Below, piece after piece: positions 46,667-54,790 of a stretch of 64,000 nucleotides of DNA. Origin of the DNA: Gemmatimonadaceae bacterium. GTDB lineage: Bacteria; Gemmatimonadota; Gemmatimonadetes; Gemmatimonadales; Gemmatimonadaceae. The position numbers were made by a program, and so were the translations under genes. Location: assembly GCA_947457545.1 (NCBI GenBank), contig CANGXD010000002.1, positions 1 through 64,000 of the forward strand. Direction: 5' to 3'. The notes beneath the pieces are model-generated. The model ran no database searches. It saw only the letters and a program-made list of their open reading frames with translations, and was not told the DNA's origin. Position 1 is the first letter of the stretch. Every line of letters begins with the position of its first letter.

Positions 46667-46701
46667 AAAAGGGCGGCCCCCACATTGGGGGCCGCCCTTT
46701 T
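46667..46701. terminator. strong bidirectional terminator after the act operon
   Basis: Perfect 15-bp stem (46667-46681 with 46687-46701) and 5-nt loop, A-rich on the left and T-rich on the right (ending TTTTGTTTG), so it can stop transcription from both sides. Confidence 0.9.
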
Positions 46702-46745
46702 GTTTGTGGCGCCGATCGGTGCTCATGGATCGCGATCGGGCAGAC

Positions 46746-47291
46746 CTACCAGCTCACCTGACCCAACACGCCTGCGGCTACCGGTACCCCGACTTCGGCT
46801 GCGTTGACGAGCATCACCGCGGCTCCCTCGTCCTCACGCCCTTCGGCGATGTCCGTTTCCAATTCGGCGGCCAACGTACGGTTCGCCAGTGCGTTCGCTT
46901 CGTCGAGCGTCGGCGCCTCGATAAGGACGGCTCCGTATTGCGGGTACTTGCCCCCCTCGCGCATGAAGCCCACCAGAAAGCGCGGCGCGGCGGGAGCGCT
47001 CGGCAGGCGAGCGGGCGCCGGTGCAGGGCGCGGCGGACGAACACCGACGTCCCCTTCCAGCGTCAGGCACGCGGCACGAATGGTGTAGTCGCGACCGGGC
47101 ACATAGCCGCTCGACGGGTCGGCCTGCGTGACCGCGACCAGGTACGGGAGGCCGAGGGGCGCCTCGGCGTGTGCCCGCTCGTCAACGCGACGCACCATCC
47201 CTCGCACCACCGCGCCATCGAAGACAAAGCGCACGCTGTCCCCCGGACGAATGTCCTGGTTGGAATCCGAGGTGGCGGAGATGCGGCGCAT
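46746..47291 (-). CDS. hypothetical protein, small beta-rich N-terminal domain
   Basis: 181 residues, unrecognised. Residues 1-80 look like a small SH3/OB-like beta domain (GDSVRFVFDGAVVRGMVRRVDE, PYLVAVTQAD). A Pro/Ala-rich linker (~85-105) leads to a second short domain (FLVGFMREGGKYPQYGAVLIEAPTLDEANALAN). It has no signal peptide or membrane helix. It is convergent with the act operon across the shared terminator and divergent from the YqiJ-like gene. Codon pattern is that of a real gene. Confidence 0.6.
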   Translation of the reverse strand: MRRISATSDSNQDIRPGDSVRFVFDGAVVRGMVRRVDERAHAEAPLGLPYLVAVTQADPSSGYVPGRDYTIRAACLTLEGDVGVRPPRPAPAPARLPSAPAAPRFLVGFMREGGKYPQYGAVLIEAPTLDEANALANRTLAAELETDIAEGREDEGAAVMLVNAAEVGVPVAAGVLGQVSW

Positions 47292-47461
47292 ACAGGAAGT
47301 GTCGGCGCGCCGCGAAAAAACCTGAGAGTTTTGGCGATTGGCAAACGCGAGGTCCGCTACTGATATTGTTAGCGGTGCTTCATTGTCCGCACACGTCGGT
47401 TCGCATGATGCGATGCCTCGACGCGCTGGAAACGCGATTCCCCACGCTACGGAGGAGTGAA

Positions 47462-47986
47462 ATGATCTGGCTTTTCGTATCGGCGCTGCTCTTTGGCGGA
47501 GCGCTCATTCTCGCCGGATTGATCGGCGTAGACGGTGACGCCAACCATCACCACGACCTGATGGGTGATGCGGGACTTTTCGCCGTGTTCTCGCTCCGTA
47601 ATCTCACGTGGGCAAGCTTCGCGTTCGGCGGCATTGGGCTACTCGCCGTGCTCACGCGCCGGAGTGACGCGGTCAGCATCGTTTCCGCGAGCACAGCTGG
47701 CGTGGTGACCCTTGTTGGTGTCCATGCGCTGTTCAAGGCGCTAAGGCGGACCGAAGGCGGAGCACTTCCTGCAGACGCATTGGTCATCGGGGCACCCGCG
47801 ACACTGGTGCTTCCCTTCGACGCGAACGGGCTCGGCGTCATCAGTTTTCGTGCGAACGGACAAGTGCAGGAAATGCCCGCCCGTCGCGCGCCGGACGTTG
47901 CCGCGCTCGAGAGCGCACACTTTGCGGCGTGTCGCATTGGCTGGATAGAAAACGGAGTTGCCGTCGTGGAGCCCGCCTCGCACTGA
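47462..47986 (+). CDS. YqiJ/NfeD-like membrane protein
   Basis: 174 residues with a strong ribosome-binding site (GGAGGAGTGA) just ahead of the ATG. Helices near MIWLFVSALLFGGALILAGL, LTWASFAFGGIGLLAVL and VVTLVGVHALFKAL are followed by a ~70-residue soluble domain resembling the OB-fold NfeD tail (GAPATLVLPFDANGLGVISF). YqiJ/NfeD proteins sit next to flotillins and are thought to act with them; here the flotillin gene starts 36 bp downstream. A histidine cluster (NHHHD) precedes the second helix. Confidence 0.75.
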   Translation: MIWLFVSALLFGGALILAGLIGVDGDANHHHDLMGDAGLFAVFSLRNLTWASFAFGGIGLLAVLTRRSDAVSIVSASTAGVVTLVGVHALFKALRRTEGGALPADALVIGAPATLVLPFDANGLGVISFRANGQVQEMPARRAPDVAALESAHFAACRIGWIENGVAVVEPASH

Positions 47987-48022
47987 TTTGCTGTTGTCTC
48001 CCCGTCCTTCTTGAGGTGCTTG

Positions 48023-49372
48023 ATGAACGAATTGCTCGATGGTCAGTTCGGAACCGCCATCTTCTCACTAGGCGGTGTGGCGTTTTTCGTTGTCATGCTG
48101 CTGCTGCTCGTGGCGACGGTAAAGCAGCTGCTCATTATCGTCCCCCCGAACATGGTGGCGGTCATTACCGGACGGCGCCGCGCGCTCAGCGACGGCACAT
48201 CCGTTGGCTACCGCGTCGTGCGCGGTGGGCGCACCATCCGCATTCCCATCCTCGAGCAGGCGCAGTGGATGACGCTCAATACCATTCCGCTCACCATCAG
48301 TGTGCGGAATGCCATTGCGCGCGGCGGTATTCCCATCGACGTGCAGGCCGTCGCGAATGTGAAGATCGCGTCCATGCCGGAGGAAGTGTTCAACAATGCG
48401 GTCGAGCGGATCCTCGGCAGCGAAAAGCAGGTGGCCGATCTCGCGCAGGAAACGCTTGCCGCCAACCTGCGCGGCGTGCTCTCCACGCTCACGCCGGAAG
48501 AAGCCAACGAAGATCGTGTGAAGTTCGAAACTGAGCTCATGAAGGAAGTCACGCGCGACCTGCAGAAGCTCGGTCTGCAGCTCGACATGCTCAAGATTCA
48601 GAACATCAGCGACGATGCCGGCTACCTGCGCGCGTACGGCCGCATTCGCACCGCCGAGGTGCTGCGCGACGCGCAGATCGCGGAAGCGCGCACGAAGGCC
48701 GAAACTGAGCGTGAGCAGGCGCGTGCAACGCAGGAGGCAGACGTCGCGCGTGCGCAGTCGCAAATGATGGTCGCCGCCGCGCAGAATGAACTGCGCGTCA
48801 AGCAAGCCGAACTCGATCGTCAAGCGCAAATCGCCGAGCGTACCGCCCGTGCCGCCGCCGACGAAGCGCAGGCGCGCGCCGAGAAGGCCGTGGAAGAAGC
48901 GCGCGTCGAGGTAACGCGTGTGCGCTTGCAGGTGGAGCAGGTCGAACCCGCCCGTGCGCGTGCCGAAGCCGCACGGGCCGAAGCCGAAGCTGCCGCGGCC
49001 CCCGTTATTGCGCAGGGTGAAGCACAGGCCAAGGCGCTCCGTGCGGTGCAGGAGCAGATGATGGCGGCGGGCGACCGCGGGTTGTCGTTGCTGTACCTGC
49101 AGCAGTTGCCCGATATGATTGATCGCCTGGCAAGCGCCGCGAGTGACATCAAGATCGACCGTTTGGTCGTGCTCGATGGTGGAGACGGGCAGGGGGCAGC
49201 GAATGCCACGCAGCAGCGGCTCGGCGCCATGATGCGATTGCTCGAGGCCGCTAGTGCACAATATGGCATCGATCCCGATACGCTGTTGCAGGGACTGGGC
49301 GGACGGTTGGCTGGCGCTACGAACCCCATCGTGGTCGAACCACCGGCAGCGGGCTCAGGCAGTACGAAGTGA
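48023..49372 (+). CDS. flotillin/YqiK-family membrane scaffold protein
   Basis: 449 residues. One N-terminal membrane helix (GVAFFVVMLLLLVATVKQLL) precedes a PHB/SPFH domain (VAVITGRRRA to about residue 200, including KIASMPEEVFNNAVERILG). A long Ala/Glu coiled coil (~205-350, AEARTKAETEREQARATQ) and a C-terminal region with LLYLQQLPDMIDRLAS complete a full-length flotillin. Flotillins form membrane microdomain scaffolds. It ends at an intrinsic terminator that is part of an 89-bp repeat; a decayed second copy of its 3' end lies 2.2 kb downstream. Confidence 0.88.
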   Translation: MNELLDGQFGTAIFSLGGVAFFVVMLLLLVATVKQLLIIVPPNMVAVITGRRRALSDGTSVGYRVVRGGRTIRIPILEQAQWMTLNTIPLTISVRNAIARGGIPIDVQAVANVKIASMPEEVFNNAVERILGSEKQVADLAQETLAANLRGVLSTLTPEEANEDRVKFETELMKEVTRDLQKLGLQLDMLKIQNISDDAGYLRAYGRIRTAEVLRDAQIAEARTKAETEREQARATQEADVARAQSQMMVAAAQNELRVKQAELDRQAQIAERTARAAADEAQARAEKAVEEARVEVTRVRLQVEQVEPARARAEAARAEAEAAAAPVIAQGEAQAKALRAVQEQMMAAGDRGLSLLYLQQLPDMIDRLASAASDIKIDRLVVLDGGDGQGAANATQQRLGAMMRLLEAASAQYGIDPDTLLQGLGGRLAGATNPIVVEPPAAGSGSTK

Positions 49373-49394
49373 ACACGAGGTGCCGCATCTGATT

Positions 49395-49483
49395 GCGGAA
49401 TAATGTTTGCGGAAGAGGAACGGACACGCCGTACAAGACGGCGACCCGTTCCTCTTTTTCGTGGAGTCAATGAATGCGCCTGT
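49395..49483 (+). repeat. 89-bp direct repeat, copy 1
   Basis: Identical, apart from one base in the hairpin (49444, A versus C), to 51579-51667. It contains the flotillin terminator and runs into the first codons of a gene (ATG at 49474). The two copies bracket the 2.1-kb low-GC island. Confidence 0.9.
49413..49459 (+). terminator. intrinsic terminator of the flotillin gene
   Basis: Outer stem 49413-49423 with 49446-49456, inner stem 49427-49432 with 49438-49443, followed by T residues. Present again at 51597-51643. Confidence 0.85.
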
Positions 49484-49533
49484 TCCAGCGAATCGTCTTC
49501 GCGTACGCCGGACCGCACGCCAGCTCCACGTGA
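49474..49533 (+). pseudogene. truncated start of a PEP-CTERM-type gene
   Basis: The reading starts MRLFQRIVFAYA and stops after 19 residues. The first codons match the start of the intact PEP-CTERM gene at 51658 (MRLSQRVILVCA), so this is the left remnant of a duplicated gene start cut by the island junction. Confidence 0.6.
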
Positions 49534-50020
49534 TCGCTCCGACCGGCACCACGAGATCCGTGAAGAGCGACATCACCCAAACTTTAGCGCCGTTGTGGGG
49601 GGCGAGGCGCACGGCCATCTGCGGCCTGTAGGAGCCAACGGACACACCGATTTCCAAGCTTACCCACGAGCAACGATCGCGGGGGCGCTCTGAGGAGCAG
49701 GACGTTCATGATCCCGATTCCGCCGAGAAGACGTGAAGGACTCGGCTACTGTGCCGAGCACCTCGGCAGGAAATCCGTTTCAGGTGAAACGTTAGTGAAA
49801 TGCGTTACGACTAGAGTGTAAAGGAAGTGCGATTGACGCGTGCTCACGTGTGAAGTCTCCAGATTCCGTGCGACGACACGACGCGCCCCTTAGGACCTAG
49901 GACTAGTTCAACCCTCCAACGGGGGAAATACGGTCGCGTTAGGGTCGCAGTTAGCGCGATCTTCTGCGGTCCCGTCGTAGAGATCGTAACTCTTTGACTC
50001 TGATAAGGAGAGAAGTTTCA
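49534..50020. other. intergenic segment of the low-GC island
   Basis: No recognised gene. A minus-strand reading (49657 down to about 49520) has an orderly alternating pattern (SVGSYRPQMAVRLAPHNG) and could be the wreck of a gene, but I cannot name it. The right half is AT-richer and probably holds the promoter of the lipoprotein gene. Confidence 0.4.
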
Positions 50021-50209
50021 ATGAAGGAGCTTGAAGCAGAAGACACTGGAAAGTTATCCAGAGAAGCGACGGCGCTAGTTGAGAGCGGGGAATGGCTCGC
50101 GAAAATGGTCGCCGGGACTGCCGGTGCAATTGTCGGCGTCGCGTTCAGGAGGGCAAGACAGGAACCCCCAGTGTATCTTGAGAGAGGAATATTTTTCAAT
50201 TGTAAGCCG

Positions 50210-51004
50210 ATGAATCGGCAGGCGCGAACCGTCACCACCGTACTCGGACTTATGATCTTGTCTGCGTGTGCAAGTGAGAGGGCGCTAGCCCCAGCAGCAG
50301 CGCTAGAAGAGACGCCGCAGATGGACGTGCCTCGTGTCAAGTCAGATGCCGAGCTGCTGGTCTTGCTAGATGACGCAGGCGCCGTGCGGCGAGTAATGGT
50401 AATTGGCGACAAGCAAGATGGTCGACGACGGATGGTTCTAAGTCTAGGATTTCGTTCGCTGACACTGACGAACGTTGCGAACGGTGCCGTAAACGAAGAG
50501 ATGACCTCGCTCTTCTCCGCTAGCCAGGAGAAGGGGCTCGCTGTTACGTATCTACGGCTTGCAGGCAAGTGGAGTACGAGCTTGGAAGAAACGCTTGCAA
50601 TGGAATTGGCGACCGAAAGCGATTCGCGCGCATTCACGAGACTCTCAGCAGAAAGTCATCAAAGCATTGTCGAGCGGAAGGCGGAGATCAACGCTGCCTT
50701 GCGGAAGGCAGAAGAGAACATGAATGTTGCGATTTCGGTCGCAAGAGCGGGCGGCCCTGCAAAGCGTGCAGCGCTGGGAGGCTTATCGGTACCGGAAGCT
50801 GAACTCGAGGGCGAAGACTGCACCAAGAAAGCTCAAAAAGCGATGAACGAATCCGCAGACTTTATACTCGCAGCGGGTGCGCTCATTGCCGCTCTCGACG
50901 CATGTGGAGCGTCGATGGGACTCACATGTTTCTCGTTCCGGCTGCGCACGTTGTCTATATGCGGGAGGGACTCGAGATGGCGGCGGCCTCGGGGGAGCTC
51001 TTGA
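50210..51004 (+). CDS. putative lipoprotein of unknown function in low-GC island, possibly frameshifted
   Basis: 264 residues from the ATG giving MNRQARTVTTVLGLMILSAC, a clear lipobox (LSAC), so an exported lipoprotein. The frame is open upstream to an ATG at 50021 with AAGGAG before it, giving a longer 327-residue option that would bury the signal; I prefer the shorter. The body has an alpha-helical middle (ERKAEINAALRKAEENMNVAI). From about 50925 the reading turns into Arg/Ser-rich text with rare codons, while another frame gives MFLVPAAHVVYMREGLEMAA to a stop at 51024, hinting at a frameshift. Base composition is lower in GC than the neighbours. No family recognised. Confidence 0.5.
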   Translation: MNRQARTVTTVLGLMILSACASERALAPAAALEETPQMDVPRVKSDAELLVLLDDAGAVRRVMVIGDKQDGRRRMVLSLGFRSLTLTNVANGAVNEEMTSLFSASQEKGLAVTYLRLAGKWSTSLEETLAMELATESDSRAFTRLSAESHQSIVERKAEINAALRKAEENMNVAISVARAGGPAKRAALGGLSVPEAELEGEDCTKKAQKAMNESADFILAAGALIAALDACGASMGLTCFSFRLRTLSICGRDSRWRRPRGSS

Positions 51005-51086
51005 AGTGCCTTAGGCAGCCTTGAGTAACGGGACGCATCTACAAAGTGATGACCGACGTAACTTTGCCATTCCCACGCTCGACACC

Positions 51087-51347
51087 ATGGATACCGTAAC
51101 TGTTGTACTCGCGTTCGGTAGCGCTGTGATTTTTTTCGCTCTCGCATGGCGGACCGAGGGAGCGAGTTCGCTCAGGCGCCGTTACCTCGCAATCGCTGTC
51201 ATGAACATTGCCCTCGGTGTCTGGAACCTGTTTACGTCTGACCGCTTCACGACCGTCAACACCGTGATCGGCGTTCCGCTCACAATTCTCCTTCTAGTGT
51301 GGGTGGCTCGTTCGTATGCTCCAGCGGCGAGAAAACGCGACCCCTAG
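51087..51347 (+). CDS. small three-helix membrane protein of unknown function
   Basis: 86 residues from the only in-frame ATG. Three hydrophobic stretches: TVTVVLAFGSAVIFFALAW, RYLAIAVMNIALGVWNLF and VIGVPLTILLLVWVARSY, with a short charged loop between the first two. No strong ribosome-binding site. It sits in the low-GC island just upstream of the decayed flotillin fragment. A TTG start at 51021 would add 22 residues. No family recognised. Confidence 0.5.
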   Translation: MDTVTVVLAFGSAVIFFALAWRTEGASSLRRRYLAIAVMNIALGVWNLFTSDRFTTVNTVIGVPLTILLLVWVARSYAPAARKRDP

Positions 51348-51356
51348 TGCCCGCTA

Positions 51357-51577
51357 GCGTAGCAAGCAGGCCGAGCTCGGCCGTTCGCCGCAGATCGCCG
51401 AGCGTACCGTCCGTGCCTCTGAAAAGCTGTCGAGCGCTCGAGCTGCTCCTGTCCGTCATTGAACACGCCTTTATCGGGACGGGGCGCACGACTTGAGGGC
51501 GCTGCGAATTCCGTCGTCGTTGAGCCGCGCGCATCGAGCTCGATCGGAGTCAACTGAGTGAGCGCTCTACGAATGCT
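51357..51577 (+). pseudogene. decayed duplicate of the flotillin 3' end
   Basis: 51357-51416 aligns with flotillin positions from about 48797 (shared ATCGCCGAGCGTACCG), and 51480-51540 aligns with the last ~60 bp of the flotillin gene (ACGAA..CC.TCGT.GT.GA.CC). The middle of the coding region is deleted. It is followed directly by repeat copy 2, in the same order as at the real flotillin gene. Confidence 0.75.
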
Positions 51578-51578
51578 C

Positions 51579-51667
51579 GCGGAATAATGTTTGCGGAAGA
51601 GGAACGGACACGCCGTACAAGACGGCGCCCCGTTCCTCTTTTTCGTGGAGTCAATGAATGCGCCTGT
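51579..51667 (+). repeat. 89-bp direct repeat, copy 2
   Basis: Second copy of 49395-49483, including the terminator and the start of the intact PEP-CTERM gene. Confidence 0.9.
51597..51643 (+). terminator. intrinsic terminator, copy 2
   Basis: Same two-part hairpin and T tail as at 49413-49459. It lies upstream of the PEP-CTERM gene and shields it from read-through. Confidence 0.8.
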
Positions 51668-52233
51668 CACAGCGCGTGATACTCGTGTGCGCCATCCTCA
51701 TGATGCCCGTCAGCTCGGCGTTCGCGCAGTTGCGATTGAGTGGGAATGGCACGCTCGACGAAGTACAGTCGCCGTTTACAGCGTTCAGCGTTGGTGCTGT
51801 GCAGTTCGAGTTCCTGTTGCCGCAGCCGCCCAATGGTGAAGCGCTCCCGCCAGCGGCGTTTCTACTCGTGGGCATCACTGGCCGTTTCTCGCAGGGAAGC
51901 ACGCAGCTTCCGCTACTTGGCGATCTGCTCTTCTACACGAGCGAGTTCGACGGTGGCTTCGTCTTCGAGTCGCCGGCAGGATTTGCACTGCTCAACACCA
52001 CCGGAGCACAGCTGTTTACGCGAAGCGTGAACAACCCGGTATTCAGGACGGGACGTTTCGCGATCACGGATCTCCCAGGTGCGGCGGGGGTGATCGCCGT
52101 CAACGGGAATGTCGTGATTTCGGCGGTGAGCACCGTCCCGGAACCGGCGTCCGCCGGGCTCGCGATCACCGGTGCACTGCTGTTGATGGCGTGTCGCCGG
52201 TGCCGTCCCACGGTGGCACGCGCTGGGGTATAG
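51658..52233 (+). CDS. PEP-CTERM sorting-domain protein
   Basis: 191 residues. A Sec signal (RVILVCAILMMPVSSAFA, then Q) precedes a beta-rich domain of ~130 residues with no recognised enzyme motif (LLGDLLFYTSEFDGGFVFES). The C-terminus has VPEPASAGLAITGALLLMAC followed by CRRCRP: the VPEP motif, a membrane helix and a basic end, i.e. a PEP-CTERM anchor processed by an exosortase that must be encoded elsewhere. These proteins usually belong to extracellular polysaccharide systems. The start lies at the right end of repeat copy 2. Confidence 0.8.
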   Translation: MRLSQRVILVCAILMMPVSSAFAQLRLSGNGTLDEVQSPFTAFSVGAVQFEFLLPQPPNGEALPPAAFLLVGITGRFSQGSTQLPLLGDLLFYTSEFDGGFVFESPAGFALLNTTGAQLFTRSVNNPVFRTGRFAITDLPGAAGVIAVNGNVVISAVSTVPEPASAGLAITGALLLMACRRCRPTVARAGV

Positions 52234-52378
52234 GGCGGACCATCACTGCATACTCAATGCGAAGTACCGAGACGCGAGCCTCCGTTCGCGCTCGGCGGGG
52301 ACGGTAGCGAGTCGCCGCACCCCCCTCCCATCCGGCAACCTGTCCGGATACAATTCCAGTGCTGCTACGCAGCGCATT

Positions 52379-52451
52379 GGGGCGTTAGCTCAGCTGGGAG
52401 AGCACCTGCTTTGCAAGCAGGGGGTCATCGGTTCGATCCCGATACGCTCCA
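52379..52451 (+). tRNA. tRNA-Ala (anticodon UGC)
   Basis: Acceptor GGGGCGT pairs with ACGCTCC (one G-U), D arm AGCTCAGCTGGGAGAGC, anticodon stem CCTGC/GCAGG with loop TTTGCAA (UGC at 52412-52414), and T arm with GGTTCGATCC. The discriminator is A; CCA is not encoded. The gene is intact although an element has integrated into its 3' end. Confidence 0.96.
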
Positions 52452-52453
52452 CT
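52407..52453 (+). repeat. attL: 47-bp tRNA 3'-end repeat
   Basis: Identical over 47 bp to 56408-56454. The repeat covers the anticodon arm to just past the discriminator of tRNA-Ala. Confidence 0.9.
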
Positions 52454-52464
52454 CGAGAAACACG

Positions 52465-52493
52465 CGAGAAGACATCTCGAAGTTTTTGTTTTT
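52465..52493 (+). terminator. short stem with T-run just inside the element, after tRNA-Ala
   Basis: CGAGA/TCTCG stem (52465-52469, 52475-52479) followed by AGTTTTTGTTTTTC. It could stop tRNA transcription now that the original downstream hairpin has been moved 4 kb away. Confidence 0.45.
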
Positions 52494-52947
52494 CATAGAG
52501 ATACGCTCGCTAGGTGTAGGTCTATGGGGGAGGGGCGCGGTCACCGCGCTCCTCCCTCTTTTGCTCTTGGTACTACTTCTGGTACGACTTTCGCCCGCAA
52601 CCAGTCCCCTCGATGGAGCAGGGCGTGGCGTTGCTGCCCGCTGTCACCAAGCGCCCCTATCCTTCTCCGCAGGCGCGGTAGTCGCACCCAACGATAGGGG
52701 GAGTGATGGCGGAGAACTTCCTCCGGTCGCTCGGCAAGTCCGAGCTTCATCTCTGGCGGTCTCCCACGATGATGATTGTCAGAATCCCTGCGCACGTTTG
52801 AGCGCGCGCGACTGACAAGTCACTCCCCCAAGCCTTCGTCACTGCGCAATAGCGCATAGATTGACGCCGCCGGCGAGGAACCGTTGCGCCGATTGTCTCC
52901 ATTCCGTCTATTGATACCGCGATATTTACTCGATTGAGGACGTCGAT
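52494..52947. other. left end of the element, no clear gene
   Basis: I see no convincing coding sequence. It holds the left subterminal repeat (52569-52600) and probably the promoter of the protease gene. Confidence 0.5.
52569..52600 (+). repeat. left subterminal repeat of the element
   Basis: GGTACTACTTCTGGTACGAC followed by TTTCGCCCGCAA; closely matches 56285-56316. Possible arm-type recombinase sites (two GGTAC-ACTT units in tandem). Confidence 0.55.
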
Positions 52948-54423
52948 ATGGTACGATCGATTTCATGGGCCGCAGGTTGGCGAGGCCTCGCGCGCCGCAC
53001 ACTTGCTCTGGCCAGCGTCTTAGGCGCGCTGCCCTCACTTGCGGCGGCGCAGGTGCGCGCCCCGCTCACGCCGGAGCAGATCGCAGCCGCTGGGCGGCGC
53101 TCGACCGTGACTATCGTCTCGCTCGACGCTGCCGGCGATACGGTGAGCCAGGGAAGCGGTGTCATTCTTCGAGCGGATGGCGTGATCGCGACCAACTGGC
53201 ACGTCATGCAGGGGGCGAGCAGTGCGCGCATCAAGTTCGCGAACGGCGAGGTCATCGACCGCGTGCTGTTCTTGGACGGCGACTCTTTGGCTGACATTGC
53301 CCTGCTTCGCGTAGCCGGACTCAACTTGCCGGCCGCGCGAACCACGAGTGAAGTGCCGGCGGTAGGCGCGCGCGTGCTGGCAATTGGCGCGCCGTTGGGG
53401 CTGTCGCAGACCGTCTCCGATGGGCTGCTTAGCGCGGTGCGCCTCGTCGACGGAAAAACGATCATCCAGACCACCGCTGCCATCTCCCCCGGTAGCTCCG
53501 GCGGCCCAGTGTTTGATCTTCAGGGCCGCGTCTTCGCTATCGCCATGAGCACCATCGGCGAAGGCCAGTCGCTCAACTTTGCGACGCCGATCCGTTACGG
53601 GCTCGCGCTGCTACCCCTGGGGACAACGCCAAAACCGCTCGCCAGTGTTTTTGTCGGCGGCGCCGCCCCGGTGGGAGCCACCCAAACGGCCGCCCCCAGC
53701 AAGTCCGCCCGTCCGGCCGAGGGCGCAGGACTCCTGCCACTTCCGGCCAAGGCCGAGCGCCCCGACACTAGCATTGCCGGCACGTACGTGGTCCGGCATC
53801 AGGTCCTCCGGTCGTCGGGACCGTCCACGCCGCGGACGGGGCTCCTCGTGCTCGATCCCAAGGGCAATGGGTGGTTCATGACGGACCGTAATGATGAAGG
53901 GACGGGCATGCGCATCTACGGCGCAATCACCACGCGCACTGGCCGCGTCGGCTTCAAGCTATCCGGAAGCGAAGTGGTGGGTTACCAAACCGACGACGGG
54001 TTCGTGAGCATCTTCGAGCTAGACCGGGCCAAGGCGGACACGGTGCGTATGGTCAACACGTGGGTCGACCTGTCGCTTAAGCAACCTGATGGCCTATACG
54101 ACGTCTCGGGTCGGCTATCGTACTGGCCGGAGCGGAACCGGCGGAGCGACTCCTCGCCGGGTACGTGGTGGGGCACGGCGGCCGCTGTTGCCACGACCGA
54201 CTCCCTCTGGATTACTGTCTACCTCACCAACGAAAGCGGCGGATCGACGCGGGTCGACGCGGAAACAAAGCGTGACGCCGACGGCAGCTTCGCGTGGACC
54301 GACCCGGAAACCGGCGACGCGATGCGTGGGCGCATCTCCGCGGGCGCGATTGAGATTGATTGGGTTGATGCCCGGGACAAGGGCACGTCCTTCCGCGGGC
54401 GCTTGGTCGGCAAACGAAGGTAG
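52948..54423 (+). CDS. exported trypsin-like serine protease with unfamiliar C-terminal domain
   Basis: 491 residues. The signal peptide spans LALASVLGALPSLAAA then Q35. The S1/S1C-type protease domain (~45-235) has the full triad: H85 in NWHVM, D116 in SLADIAL and S184 in PGSSGGP. There is no PDZ domain. After a Pro/Ala linker (~240-270) comes a ~220-residue beta-rich region (TGLLVLDPKGNGWFMTDRND, SLWITVYLTNESGG, AIEIDWVDARD) that I do not recognise. It lies inside the tRNA-integrated element and is likely its cargo; possible targets are cell-envelope proteins. GC content is like the host chromosome. Confidence 0.82.
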   Translation: MVRSISWAAGWRGLARRTLALASVLGALPSLAAAQVRAPLTPEQIAAAGRRSTVTIVSLDAAGDTVSQGSGVILRADGVIATNWHVMQGASSARIKFANGEVIDRVLFLDGDSLADIALLRVAGLNLPAARTTSEVPAVGARVLAIGAPLGLSQTVSDGLLSAVRLVDGKTIIQTTAAISPGSSGGPVFDLQGRVFAIAMSTIGEGQSLNFATPIRYGLALLPLGTTPKPLASVFVGGAAPVGATQTAAPSKSARPAEGAGLLPLPAKAERPDTSIAGTYVVRHQVLRSSGPSTPRTGLLVLDPKGNGWFMTDRNDEGTGMRIYGAITTRTGRVGFKLSGSEVVGYQTDDGFVSIFELDRAKADTVRMVNTWVDLSLKQPDGLYDVSGRLSYWPERNRRSDSSPGTWWGTAAAVATTDSLWITVYLTNESGGSTRVDAETKRDADGSFAWTDPETGDAMRGRISAGAIEIDWVDARDKGTSFRGRLVGKRR

Positions 54424-54571
54424 CGTCACGCGGACGTCATTCGCGACTGCGACTCGGCCGTCGCGCTCGTCGTCTATGGCATCGTTGCGGTCGACTTCAA
54501 CAACGCGGGATCGCGAACATGCATGACGCGCCGTTCTACTTCACCGCTCTCGCATAAGTCTCGCTGGAGCC

Positions 54572-54775
54572 TCAGCGGAGGTGGTGAAACGAGTCTGGCG
54601 GGACCGAACAACCGGGCTCGACGGCGCGACGGACCGCGTCGAAGAGGTCAGAGGGCATGCTGCTCGCTGTCTCCCCTGTGAAGCGGGTCCAGAGCACTGG
54701 GGTAATGCATTCGACGATCCCAGCGAGACCATGTTCGTCGGCGGCGAGAAGCAGCGCGCGCTTGATGCCGTGCAC
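54572..54775 (-). CDS. small hypothetical protein downstream of rep
   Basis: 67 residues from a GTG 16 bp after the rep stop, same strand. Third codon positions are strongly G/C, as expected for coding DNA here. Text such as ALLLAADEHGLAGIVECITP and DLFDAVRRAVEPG looks alpha-helical. No family recognised. It might be a partner of Rep. Confidence 0.4.
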   Translation of the reverse strand: MHGIKRALLLAADEHGLAGIVECITPVLWTRFTGETASSMPSDLFDAVRRAVEPGCSVPPDSFHHLR

Positions 54776-54790
54776 CGGCGCGAGCAGTGC

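Noticed and set aside
49413..51643. The repeated hairpins as a CRISPR or REP array
   Set aside because: Only two copies, 2.2 kb apart, each a terminator; no regular spacing.
54424..54571. Short plus-strand frames after the protease gene
   Set aside because: Too short, no ribosome-binding site and no domain content.
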